Shown: positions 50,974-59,491 of the stretch, in pieces
Layout: every line of letters begins with the position of its first letter
Numbering within the stretch: the stretch's first letter is position 1
Assembly (NCBI GenBank): GCA_051879195.1
Contig: JBJELO010000234.1
Location: forward strand, 25,062-89,061
Reading direction: 5' to 3'
DNA length: 64,000 nt
Origin: TWA4 sp051879195
GTDB lineage: Bacteria; Bacillota; Clostridia; Lachnospirales; Lachnospiraceae
The notes under the pieces: generated by a model
Databases searched by the model: none
Told to the model about the DNA's origin: nothing
What the model saw: the letters and a program-made list of their open reading frames with translations, nothing else
Position numbers and translations under genes: made by a program

Positions 50974-51864
50974 CTATTCCGCAAGAAACAGATTTTTCCA
51001 TTCTCTGGGCGTGAATGTCTCACGATGATAATAATTCATGTCCTGACGTCCCACATTCTCAATTTTCTGATAAAGGCGGTCCTGTCTGACCATACTTACA
51101 TAATTCTTCGGAGTAACACCGGTAAATTCCTTGAAATATTTTACAAAATGAGACTGATCATAATAGCCCAGTGCATTCGATACTTCTGTAATGTCCATGT
51201 CGCTGCGGCATCCCAGATATTCCAGAGATTTCTGGAATTTGATATATTTGCAGAGTGTCTTTGGGGACATGCCAAAGCCCGCTTTGACCATCTTGCTCAT
51301 ATAACGCTGAGAATAGCCCAGATGACGGCTCAGCTCATCAATGCGGATATCTCCGTTCGTTTTGCTGACCATAGCGTAGATAGACGGTACCTGAGAGTTC
51401 AGGTTATGTTCTGTACTGCTGCCGAGAAATTCCTCAAACACCCGCTGAAAAATCCTGCACCGCTGAGAAAAACCTTTTTCCTCCAGAAAATACCTGTGGA
51501 TTTCTTCGGCGTATATGGACTGCTGCAGAAACTTCTGCACATAGCCCACAATCCCCGGGATAAAACGAATTCCAAAATATTCGGTTTCAGGTTTCAGTTT
51601 TACAAACATCGCTTCCACATCAGGTTCAAGTGTAATTATGGAAAACTCTGATTGGTCACATGATATTAAAGTCTGTATTCCCACATCCGGAACCATTCGA
51701 AAAGTAATATAACCGTCTTCATCTGCTTTTTCGGGGCCATACGTACAGAAACCAAAGAATTCCTGAATCCCGCGCTGATAAACCGGATACTTATAATATC
51801 TGGCCGTTGTCTGAAGCAGATATGGCTGAACCGGATCGATAAATGATAATGTGTAAGCTGACAT
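50974..51864 (-). CDS. AraC-family transcriptional regulator
   Basis: 296 residues with GGAGAAATAA before the ATG. The N-terminal 170 residues are a ligand-type domain with an IRFIPGIVGYV motif near residue 100. Two C-terminal helix-turn-helix units follow: IRIDELSRHLGYSQRYMSKMVK and DITEVSNALGYYDQSHFVKYFKEFTGVTPKNY (given here in part). Target and ligand are unknown. It lies alone between the lysC terminator and its own. Confidence 0.88.
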   Translation of the reverse strand: MSAYTLSFIDPVQPYLLQTTARYYKYPVYQRGIQEFFGFCTYGPEKADEDGYITFRMVPDVGIQTLISCDQSEFSIITLEPDVEAMFVKLKPETEYFGIRFIPGIVGYVQKFLQQSIYAEEIHRYFLEEKGFSQRCRIFQRVFEEFLGSSTEHNLNSQVPSIYAMVSKTNGDIRIDELSRHLGYSQRYMSKMVKAGFGMSPKTLCKYIKFQKSLEYLGCRSDMDITEVSNALGYYDQSHFVKYFKEFTGVTPKNYVSMVRQDRLYQKIENVGRQDMNYYHRETFTPREWKNLFLAE

Positions 51865-51967
51865 TTATTTCTCCTTCCTTTTTGAAAACTGTTACGTTTT
51901 CCTGTTGCAGTTGCAGCTCCCGTCACACAGATACGGTTTTGTATATCAGGAAAAATCCGGATAATAC

Positions 51968-52000
51968 AAAAAAGGCGGCAAGACATAATGTCTCACCGCC
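51968..52000 (-). terminator. Terminator after aspartate kinase
   Basis: Minus-strand GGCGGTGAGACAT pairs with ATGTCTTGCCGCC (two G-U pairs) and runs into TTTTTT, 90 bases past the lysC-type gene. Confidence 0.8.
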
Positions 52001-52090
52001 CTTGACGAAACTGTTGTATAGGAGTATAGAACATAATCTCCAAAATGTCAACCAAAGAATTGAAAATAAAATCAACCGTGTCATTCTGAT

Positions 52091-53410
52091 TTATAATTCC
52101 ATGTTTACAAAAACATCATAGATTGCACGGACAGCTGCTTCAAAATCCCTGCCTTCCACACCTACGATGATATTCATCTCGCTGGAGCCCTGATCGATCA
52201 TCCTGATATTAATGCCGGAATGTGCCAGCGCTGCAAAAACTCTTGCTGCGATTCCCTTGTTCTTTTTCATGCCGCGCCCAACGACTGCAATCAGTGCCAG
52301 ATCGGTTTCCAGCTCGATCACATCCGGTTCGCACAGACGGCGGATCTCAGAAAGGATCAGCTGCTCATGTTCCTCAAACTCATGCTGATTTACATATACG
52401 GTCATGGTATCAATGCCTGAAGGCATATGCTCAAAGGGAATCCCTGCCTTCTCAAATGCAGACAGAACTCTTCTCCCGAATCCGATCTCCGCATTCATCA
52501 TATCCTTTTCAATGCTGATAGATGTGAATCCTTTGCGGCCCGCAATACCTGTAATCGCATATTTCGGCTTGTAACAGGTGTTGGCCACAATCATGGTTCC
52601 CTTATCCTGAGGTGCATTGGTATTGCGGATATTGATGGGAATACCTGCCTTTCTGACCGGGAAAATCGCATCTTCGTGCAGTACACTGGCTCCCATATAG
52701 GAAAGCTCACGAAGTTCCTGATACGTAATCGTCTCTATGATCTCCGGATCTTTCACAATGCGGGGATCCGTCAGCATAAAGCCCGATACATCGGTCCAGT
52801 TTTCGTAAATGTCCGCTTTACATGCCTTTGCCACAATGGAACCGGTCACATCGGAGCCGCCTCTGGAAAAGGTTTTAACACGCCCGTCGGAATACGCACC
52901 GTAAAAACCGGGAATAACCGCCTTATCCGTCTTCTCCAGACATGCGGACAGCTTTTCATTGGTTGCCATGTCGTCAAAACTGCCGTCTTCTTTAAATGTG
53001 ATGTAGTCTGCCGCATCCAGGAACGTATATCCCAGATAGTCAGCCATCACAATGCCATTCAGGTATTCACCTCTGGAAGCCGCGTAATCAACGCCTGCTT
53101 TCTCTTTAAAATTTCTACGGATCGTAACGAACTCATCATCGAGAGACAGGTCAAGACCAAGACCGTCGATGATTTCATCATAACGTGATTTGATTTCCGC
53201 CAGAACTGCTTCAAAATCTTCGTCTGCTTCCGCCAGACTGTAGCAGCTATATAAAAGGTCTGTTACCTTGGTATCGCCGGAAAATCTTTTACCAGGAGCA
53301 GAAGGTACAACATAACGCCTTGCTTCTTCGCTGCGGATAATTGCGCCCACTTTTTTAAACTGCTCTGCACTTGCCAGGGAACTGCCGCCAAATTTTACTA
53401 CTTTCTTCAT
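52091..53410 (-). CDS. lysC: Aspartate kinase
   Basis: 439 residues from the ATG at 53410 (GGAGG 10 bases upstream). The kinase motif VVKFGGSSLAS starts at residue 4; FSRGGSDVTGSIVAKA and the C-terminal tandem ACT domains (ISIEKDMMNAEIGFG, INIRMIDQGSSEMNIIVG) follow. It phosphorylates aspartate for lysine, threonine and methionine synthesis, with feedback through the ACT domains. It is monofunctional and not next to other pathway genes. The leader is too short for a lysine riboswitch. Isozyme class (lysC, thrA-like) cannot be fixed from sequence alone. Confidence 0.9.
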   Translation of the reverse strand: MKKVVKFGGSSLASAEQFKKVGAIIRSEEARRYVVPSAPGKRFSGDTKVTDLLYSCYSLAEADEDFEAVLAEIKSRYDEIIDGLGLDLSLDDEFVTIRRNFKEKAGVDYAASRGEYLNGIVMADYLGYTFLDAADYITFKEDGSFDDMATNEKLSACLEKTDKAVIPGFYGAYSDGRVKTFSRGGSDVTGSIVAKACKADIYENWTDVSGFMLTDPRIVKDPEIIETITYQELRELSYMGASVLHEDAIFPVRKAGIPINIRNTNAPQDKGTMIVANTCYKPKYAITGIAGRKGFTSISIEKDMMNAEIGFGRRVLSAFEKAGIPFEHMPSGIDTMTVYVNQHEFEEHEQLILSEIRRLCEPDVIELETDLALIAVVGRGMKKNKGIAARVFAALAHSGINIRMIDQGSSEMNIIVGVEGRDFEAAVRAIYDVFVNMEL

Positions 53411-53483
53411 TCTGTGTCTACCTCCAAAAAATCTGGTCCATATATATAAAGCCACAGATTCCGGATTTTATCAAGCTTTTTTT

Positions 53484-53957
53484 TCAATTTTCCCGCTTTT
53501 TTGACTTAATGCCGCGTTCCCTTAGTTTCCCGGCAGTCTTTTCCAGTATCGTTTCCATCTCCGACTCCGCTTCGCTCCCTGCTTCACCGGATGTCTGCAG
53601 TACATCAATACTCTCCTTTATCTCCGGATGCACAATTACATTTCTGGAAGGATCCGTAAATTCCATACTCTGTTTTGAACACTGCTGAAACATAATGCAG
53701 CAGACCCCCAATATGACTGCGGCTCCCGCACTCATCATCCACACCAGGCGGTGCCTTCTGCGCTGCTGTTCCGACTCAATCGCTGCTCTGACTCTTGTAT
53801 TGAGTTCCCCCGGTATCTGAATCGCTTCATAAATCCGCTTTGCCTGTACAAACGATTCTGTATTGCGGTTCAGAAATAACCTCTTCTGATCCTCGTTCCA
53901 CTCAGACATACTCCACCTGTCTGAGGAAGCACGATTTTCCTCTTCAAGATCGCTCAA
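53484..53957 (-). CDS. Putative anti-sigma factor, single membrane span
   Basis: 157 residues with a TTG start at 53957 that overlaps the sigma-factor stop (TTGA) and has AGGAGG 7 bases upstream. The cytoplasmic N-terminus (about 70 residues) contains IPGELNTRVRAAIES. One membrane helix follows (about 73-91) and then an extracellular tail of about 65 residues. The pattern and position match anti-sigma partners of ECF sigma factors, although no zinc-binding ZAS motif is seen. The start region lies in a 55-base duplicate beside the N gap, but the frame is intact. Confidence 0.72.
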   Translation of the reverse strand: MSDLEEENRASSDRWSMSEWNEDQKRLFLNRNTESFVQAKRIYEAIQIPGELNTRVRAAIESEQQRRRHRLVWMMSAGAAVILGVCCIMFQQCSKQSMEFTDPSRNVIVHPEIKESIDVLQTSGEAGSEAESEMETILEKTAGKLRERGIKSKKREN

Positions 53958-54145
53958 TCCGAATCCTCCTTTATGATTCCTTTCAGCTTTNNNNNNNNNN
54001 NNNNNNNNNNNNNNNNNNNNNNNNNNNNNNNNNNNNNNNNNNNNNNNNNNNNNNNNNNNNNNNNNNNNNNNNNNNNNNNNNNNNNNNNNNTTTCCTCTTC
54101 AAGATCGCTCAATCCGAATCCTCCTTTATGATTCCTTTCAGCTTT
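53936..54145. other. 100-N gap flanked by 55-base duplication
   Basis: 53936-53990 and 54091-54145 are identical, with 100 Ns (53991-54090) between them. Merging the copies leaves the sigma stop and anti-sigma start overlapping as expected for a coupled pair. The gap probably joins two contigs that already overlapped. Confidence 0.88.
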
Positions 54146-54609
54146 CGAAGTCCGCCGTACAGACGCGACTTGACCGTATTCAGATTGGTCTGCGTCACCT
54201 GTGCAATCTCCTTCAGTGTCAGTTCCTCAAAATAGTAGAGGATAATCACAGTTCTGACTTCCGGATTCAGACGATCCAGTTTTTTCCAGATCTCTTCTCC
54301 GGGTTCAAAAGCTGATTCTATATAAATACCGTTGTTCCAGCCCTCCCAGCTGTCAGAATCAACCGGTATCTCCTTATCATGTTTTCTAAGATACATCAGG
54401 CATTCGTTCACCAGAATACGGTAAAACCATGTCTTCACTGCCTTGATGTCACGCAACGTACGATATTTCTCCAGGGCACGGCAGATTGCATTCTGTACCG
54501 CATCCATCGCGCCGTCCGGGTTTTTTATATATGAATATGCCAGTCGATAGAACTTCTCCTGATTCCCGAGAATATATTCTACAATCTGATCATAATACTT
54601 TCCTGCCAA
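54109..54609 (-). CDS. ECF-type RNA polymerase sigma factor
   Basis: 166 residues with a TTG start at 54609 (AGGTGG 7 bases upstream). The region 2 motif is YRLAYSYIKNPDGAMDAVQNAICRALEKY (in part: DAVQNAICRAL), with region 4 LTLKEIAQVTQTNLNTVKSRL. It directs transcription of an envelope- or stress-type regulon, held by the membrane protein encoded next. The target promoter is unknown, and autoregulation is likely but not shown. The short region 1-free form is typical of ECF factors. Confidence 0.9.
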   Translation of the reverse strand: MAGKYYDQIVEYILGNQEKFYRLAYSYIKNPDGAMDAVQNAICRALEKYRTLRDIKAVKTWFYRILVNECLMYLRKHDKEIPVDSDSWEGWNNGIYIESAFEPGEEIWKKLDRLNPEVRTVIILYYFEELTLKEIAQVTQTNLNTVKSRLYGGLRKLKGIIKEDSD

Positions 54610-55125
54610 TCCAATACCACCTGTTCTGTTAATCCAATTACCTGTACTTTCTCGCTTCTACTGCTGCACTGCCCGAAAATAAAACCTGTAATGTGGCGGG
54701 ATCTTCTGACGGATCTGCTGTTTTGATCTGCCTTTCTTTCATATCTCATAACTGTCCCGCTCTGTCCGCGAATGCGGAAATGCAGCTGCAGCTCTCTTCT
54801 TTGGCATCATTGCTGAGTGCTTACTCAATATTCACTATGCTGTTGTATTTATATTTCAATGTTCTGTTATATTTGTATCTCAATGTTCTGTTTTCTCTGG
54901 TCAATTTACTGTTTACCATGCAATTTATATCAAACTGAATTTGTCAGTTATATCCAAATTATGCCATAAAAATTATGACATCTACTTTATTATAAATAAT
55001 ATGCTGTCTTTTTTCAAGACCATAAACGGAAAATTGTAATAGGAATTGTAATGCAGGTTCCTGTTCAGAACTTCAGATTCTATCTTTCTCAGACAACATG
55101 AAGTTCTGAACAGTTGCAGTCCGCA
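54610..55125. other. AT-rich region between sigma factor and typA
   Basis: 516 bases with no convincing gene. It holds a 24-base imperfect tandem duplication (54842-54865 and 54866-54889, 21 of 24 identical) and a 15-base perfect inverted repeat (55061-55075 with 55099-55113). The sigma-factor promoter should lie here, on the minus strand; TTGACC near 54901 is a weak candidate. Confidence 0.55.
55061..55113. repeat. Palindrome with CTGTTCAGAACTTCA arms
   Basis: Perfect 15-base arms around a 23-base loop, 13 bases past the typA stop. No U-run on the minus strand, so it is not a standard terminator. Related to palindromes at 10126, 61053, 63226 and 63384. Confidence 0.8.
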
Positions 55126-56961
55126 TCAGTTTTTCTTGCTGTGCGCCATTTTTTTACGTGTGGAAGCGTCGAGGATCTTTTTGCGGATGCGCAGATGTTT
55201 CGGTGTGATCTCCAGCAGTTCATCGGTGTCAATGAATTCCAGTGCCTGTTCCAGGCTCATGATTTTGGGCGGTACCAGATGAAGTGCATCATCTGAGCCT
55301 GAGGCACGGGTGTTGGTCAGCTGCTTTTTCTTGCAGACATTTACTTCGATGTCCACGCCTTTGCCGTTTTCACCGATTACCATGCCTGCGTATACCTTTT
55401 CGCCGGGTCCGATGAACAGTGTTCCCCTCTCCTGCGCGTTAAACAGGCCGTAGGTGATGCTTTCGCCGGTTTCGAAGGCAATCAGGGAGCCCTGCTTACG
55501 ATAGCTGATTTCGCCTTTAAACGGGCCGTAGCATTCAAATGAGGTATTCATAACACCGGTACCCTTCGTGTCCGTCAGGAACTCTCCTCTGTAGCCGATC
55601 AGACCGCGGGAAGGAATCAGGAATTCCAGACGGGTGCTGCCGGTGCCGTTGGGGCTCATACCGACCAGCTCACCCTTTCTCTGACTCAGTTTCTGGATAA
55701 CATTGCCGGAAAATTCCTCATCCACATCGATGAAAACACGTTCAACAGGCTCCAGCAGATGGCCTTTTTCATCTTCTTTATACAGTACCTCCGCCTTGCT
55801 GACAGCAAATTCATAGCCTTCCCGTCTCATATTCTCGATCAGGATGGACAGATGCAGTTCCCCGCGTCCCGATACCTTGAAACATTCCGTTGTTTCCGTA
55901 TCCTCCACGCGAAGGCTGACATCGGTATTCAGTTCGCGGTACAGACGGTCCCGTAAATGTCTGGAGGTTACGAATTTACCCTCCTGACCGGCAAAGGGGC
56001 TGTCATTGACCATAAACTGCATGGCAATGGTGGGCTCGGAAATCTTCTGGAAAGGAATGGCTTCCGGTGCTTCCGGTGCACACAGTGTATCCCCGATATG
56101 AAGCTCTGCGATACCGGAAACGGCCACGATATCGCCGACTCCCACGCTATCCACTTCCACTTTTCCCAGACCGTCAAATTCATACAGACGGCTGACCTTT
56201 ACCTTCAGCTTTTTGCTTTCATCATGTGCATTGACAATAACAACCTCCTGATTCACCCTCAGAGTACCGTTTTCCACCTTGCCCACACCGATGCGGCCCA
56301 CATATTCATTGTAATCGATGGTGCTGATAAGCATCTGGGTCGGTGCTTCCGGGTCGCCCTCAGGTGCAGGCATATACTCCAGAATCGTATCCAGCAGAGG
56401 AGACATGTCTTTCGGTTCCTCCTCCATGTCACAAACTGCATAGCCGCCTTTTGCGGAAGCATAAACAAAAGGACAGTCAAGCTGATCCTCCGATGCATTC
56501 AGTTCGATAAACAGATCCAGAACTTCGTCCACAACGCCATCCACACGGGCATCGGGACGGTCAATCTTGTTGATGCAGACCATAACTGCCAGATTCATCT
56601 CCAGAGCCTTGCGCAGAACGAATTTGGTCTGAGGCATGGCACCCTCGAACGCATCCACTACCAGAATAACGCCGTCTACCATTTTCAGCACACGCTCTAC
56701 CTCGCCGCCGAAATCCGCATGTCCGGGTGTATCAACCACATTAATCTTGACACCTTTATAATTAATAGCCGTATTTTTCGATAAAATGGTAATTCCTCTT
56801 TCTCTTTCCAGATCATTGGAATCCATAACCCGTTCTGCCACCTCCTGGTTTTCGCGGAATACACCGCTCTGACGCAGCAGCTGGTCTACCAGAGTCGTCT
56901 TACCATGGTCTACATGGGCGATAATTGCAACATTTCTTACATCTTCTCTACTTGTCTTCAT
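55126..56961 (-). CDS. typA: Ribosome-associated GTPase TypA/BipA
   Basis: 611 residues from the ATG at 56961 (GAGGGG 9 bases upstream). G1 is AHVDHGKTTLVDQLL, the switch I stretch ERERGITILSKN, G3 DTPGHADFGGEVER and G4 NKIDRPDAR. The C-terminal BipA-specific region ends with KKQLTNTRASGSDDAL and a basic tail. It assists ribosome assembly and adaptation to cold or stress. It is single, with its own promoter. Confidence 0.96.
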   Translation of the reverse strand: MKTSREDVRNVAIIAHVDHGKTTLVDQLLRQSGVFRENQEVAERVMDSNDLERERGITILSKNTAINYKGVKINVVDTPGHADFGGEVERVLKMVDGVILVVDAFEGAMPQTKFVLRKALEMNLAVMVCINKIDRPDARVDGVVDEVLDLFIELNASEDQLDCPFVYASAKGGYAVCDMEEEPKDMSPLLDTILEYMPAPEGDPEAPTQMLISTIDYNEYVGRIGVGKVENGTLRVNQEVVIVNAHDESKKLKVKVSRLYEFDGLGKVEVDSVGVGDIVAVSGIAELHIGDTLCAPEAPEAIPFQKISEPTIAMQFMVNDSPFAGQEGKFVTSRHLRDRLYRELNTDVSLRVEDTETTECFKVSGRGELHLSILIENMRREGYEFAVSKAEVLYKEDEKGHLLEPVERVFIDVDEEFSGNVIQKLSQRKGELVGMSPNGTGSTRLEFLIPSRGLIGYRGEFLTDTKGTGVMNTSFECYGPFKGEISYRKQGSLIAFETGESITYGLFNAQERGTLFIGPGEKVYAGMVIGENGKGVDIEVNVCKKKQLTNTRASGSDDALHLVPPKIMSLEQALEFIDTDELLEITPKHLRIRKKILDASTRKKMAHSKKN

Positions 56962-57057
56962 AAACTGCGGCCCCTCCCCGGACCTTTTCTCCATCAGACG
57001 GATCTCCGCCTGTTCCAATCGGTTACTTTTATTTCTATCTAAGAATTTCCGTTAGCG

Positions 57058-57086
57058 ATTATAGTACGGATGAAACAAATTATCAA
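57058..57086 (-). promoter_or_regulatory. Promoter of typA
   Basis: Minus-strand TTGATA, a 17-base spacer and TATAAT, about 100 bases before the typA start. Confidence 0.72.
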
Positions 57087-57219
57087 CTCATTTAGGCATG
57101 GTTTTTTGATTTTGTACCGGCACATGCCAAAAAAAGCGCTTTTTTTCCTCTTTTTGGTTCTTTTATCCATACTTTTCCTGTGATATGATAAAAGCAGATC
57201 TGAATTGGAGGTTTTCGAT

Positions 57220-57663
57220 ATGTTCACACTTTTTCTCTCCGCGCTGACCGTTTTCATTCCCGATCAGCACATCAAGCATAAAATCAGACAGGACCGGAAT
57301 CTGCCCCGTCCTCTCGGCAGGCATGTGATTCTGCGCTATTCCCGGAACAGGGGTATGTTCATGAATCTGCTGCAGAACCACCCCCGTTTCGTATCGGTTC
57401 TCACCAGCTGTGTTCTTGCTGTTCTGTCTGTTTTTGCTTTTTTCACCTGCAGAAAGGAAAGCTCCATCCTGCTTGGGCTGGCTTTCGGTCTCATGTGCGG
57501 CGGTGCCGCCAGCAATGTGTACGATCACCTGACCTGCGGCTTTGTAACCGATTACATATCCTTTTGCCGCCCCGCCCGGTTCAGCCATATCGTTTACAAT
57601 CTGGCCGATTTTGCCATCTTTCTTTCCGTGATCATGATGACTGCCGCTTCCGCAAAGCTGTAA
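57220..57663 (+). CDS. Signal peptidase II-like membrane protein
   Basis: 147 residues from the ATG at 57220 (GGAGG 8 bases upstream). It has about four hydrophobic segments. The two aspartates of signal peptidase II appear in GAASNVYDHLTCGFVTDYISF (split as NVYDH and TDYI) and YNLADFAIF. LspA motifs are recognisable but divergent (YDH for the usual IDR). It probably cleaves lipoprotein signals, alone or as a second copy of lspA. The stop is 2 bases from the stop of the convergent S8 protease. Confidence 0.72.
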   Translation: MFTLFLSALTVFIPDQHIKHKIRQDRNLPRPLGRHVILRYSRNRGMFMNLLQNHPRFVSVLTSCVLAVLSVFAFFTCRKESSILLGLAFGLMCGGAASNVYDHLTCGFVTDYISFCRPARFSHIVYNLADFAIFLSVIMMTAASAKL

Positions 57664-57665
57664 AC

Positions 57666-59387
57666 TCACGAAAGACCTGCAAGCACTTCAAAAATACGGT
57701 ACAGATCCAGTTTGCCGTATCCCCACTCGTTGTTGGGATAAACACGCACATTCTGGCGCACCGCTCCGATGATCAGGAAAAATTTTACCGTAGTTCCGGT
57801 CATCACCGGCAGATTGCCGTCCACAATGCCCCAGGTCAGAATGGAAGCCGCAGCTCCGGCTGTGATGGCTGCCGCTCCGCTGGTTCCCGTCCGTTTCTCA
57901 TAGCCCGAAATGCTCCGCAGCGCCGGTCCGTCGATGGCAACACCCGGCGCCGCAATGGTAGGCTGCTGCTCTCCCGTCCGCGTCTTTCCCCTGCCCGACT
58001 GCAGGTAAATGCTGTCGGTAACATGATTGTAAGCTCCCACTGTAATCAGATGCTCCCCCGCCGACGGGTCCGTCAGCGTAACATCCACATCCGGTTTCAG
58101 AAAAATGGTCTCCGGCCGGATGAGTCCTTCCGCCGGAAGCCACATATGAAATCCGCCTCCGTAACGAAGAAGATCGTACACCTGAATCTTCCAGAGCCCC
58201 TGCGCCGGCCGTGTAAATTTCACAGTTACGATCTGGCTGCTTTTTCCTGATGCATCGTACCAGAAATTCACATCCAGCGTCGTCCCTTCCAGCACAAACA
58301 GAACCCGGCTTCCGGTTCCCGGCCTGCGAACAAACCGTTCCGTCTTCTGCCCCGATGGAGAGATAACCGAAACGGTCACCAGTTCCGACAGATCCGGCCA
58401 GATCTCCAGCGTAAATCCTTCTTCCTGAGCCGCCACCTGCAGTTCCACCGTATCGGGAATATCCTGATAACTGGCTGTTCCGTAATAATGATGTGCCCGG
58501 ACCGCTTCATTTCCCGCAGCAGCCACCAAAGCCATTTTATACTCTCTGGAAATCCGTTCCAGAATCAGTCCCAGAGGGGAACCGCCGTCGTGTCCTCCCA
58601 TATTGCTTCCCAGAGTAAAACAGACCACCATGGGACGGTTCAGCCTTTTCTGAAGATTCATGAAGAAACGCATGGCAAGTATGATATCATTTTCCTGAAA
58701 AACCTGTGCTGCCTCCGGCACCCGGTAAAATTCCTTCAGATACCGTTTGGCAGGCTTCAGTTTCACCACTGCGATTTCCGACAGCGGCGCTGCTCCCTGA
58801 TACGCAGTCCCTTCGGAAACCAACCGGCTTCCCGCCGCCACGCCAGCCACATAGGTTCCGTGACCGTTCTCATCCGATGACGGCACCCGGTCCAGCGGAT
58901 TATCCGATTCCAGCGCCCGGTCGATCTCTTCTCTGCCAAATTCCGTTCCGTAATCAAATCCTTCCGGCGGTGTACCCGTCTGAACGGTCTGATCCCAGAT
59001 TGCTGTAATCCTTGTTTTCCCGCTGCTGTCACGAAAAGCCGGATGGGTATAATCGATTCCCGTGTCGGCAAAAGCCAGAATTACCCCCTGCCCCTGCAGT
59101 CCCAGCGTGGGCTGATCGGCTGCCCGCAGGATTCCCGCTTCGCTCAGGGCTGATGTGGAAAGTGGAATATAAAGTGACGGAATATTCTGATAAAAAAACT
59201 GATTGGATGATATCTCAGGCACAGAAGACCGATTCAGATACACAATCCGCAGGTCTTTATCTGCCGTTTGAGAACAAAAACCGGAGATACTGTCATCGGT
59301 AAACCCCGGTGACCAGTACTCTCCGGTAATAATATCCATATATTCTTCTGAAAGAATCTGTTCTCTGCATTCTCTGGAAAATGCCAT
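57666..59387 (-). CDS. Subtilisin-family (S8) serine protease
   Basis: 573 residues from the ATG at 59387 (GGAG 6 bases upstream); open sequence extends 36 codons further. Catalytic Asp lies in AFADTGIDYTHP, His in DENGHGTYVAG and Ser in RTGTSGAAAI. No signal peptide is seen. An insert of about 250 residues with beta strands lies between His and Ser. Overall it resembles the CspB-like S8 proteins of Clostridia that trigger spore germination or act on envelope proteins. Germination is an inference from family; the triad is intact. Confidence 0.85.
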   Translation of the reverse strand: MAFSRECREQILSEEYMDIITGEYWSPGFTDDSISGFCSQTADKDLRIVYLNRSSVPEISSNQFFYQNIPSLYIPLSTSALSEAGILRAADQPTLGLQGQGVILAFADTGIDYTHPAFRDSSGKTRITAIWDQTVQTGTPPEGFDYGTEFGREEIDRALESDNPLDRVPSSDENGHGTYVAGVAAGSRLVSEGTAYQGAAPLSEIAVVKLKPAKRYLKEFYRVPEAAQVFQENDIILAMRFFMNLQKRLNRPMVVCFTLGSNMGGHDGGSPLGLILERISREYKMALVAAAGNEAVRAHHYYGTASYQDIPDTVELQVAAQEEGFTLEIWPDLSELVTVSVISPSGQKTERFVRRPGTGSRVLFVLEGTTLDVNFWYDASGKSSQIVTVKFTRPAQGLWKIQVYDLLRYGGGFHMWLPAEGLIRPETIFLKPDVDVTLTDPSAGEHLITVGAYNHVTDSIYLQSGRGKTRTGEQQPTIAAPGVAIDGPALRSISGYEKRTGTSGAAAITAGAAASILTWGIVDGNLPVMTGTTVKFFLIIGAVRQNVRVYPNNEWGYGKLDLYRIFEVLAGLS

Positions 59388-59491
59388 AATCTGCTCCGAT
59401 TGGTCTTTTTCTATTATATGAAATGCAGAGAAATCCGTTTGCATTACAGCATCAGATTCATCCGGAACCTTTATTGCTGCATGGCAGTCGA

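Noticed and set aside
53411..53483. Lysine riboswitch before aspartate kinase
   Set aside because: Only 73 bases separate the gene from its neighbour, too short for the riboswitch.
53840..54235. Plus-strand 131-residue frame running through the N gap
   Set aside because: Contains 33 unknown residues from the gap and is antisense to the sigma and anti-sigma genes.
55957..56784. 275-residue plus-strand open frame
   Set aside because: Antisense shadow of typA.
57125..57150. AAAAAAAGCGCTTTTTTT palindrome as a terminator near typA
   Set aside because: Perfect palindrome with no loop; it can pair only between strands, so a hairpin would be poor.
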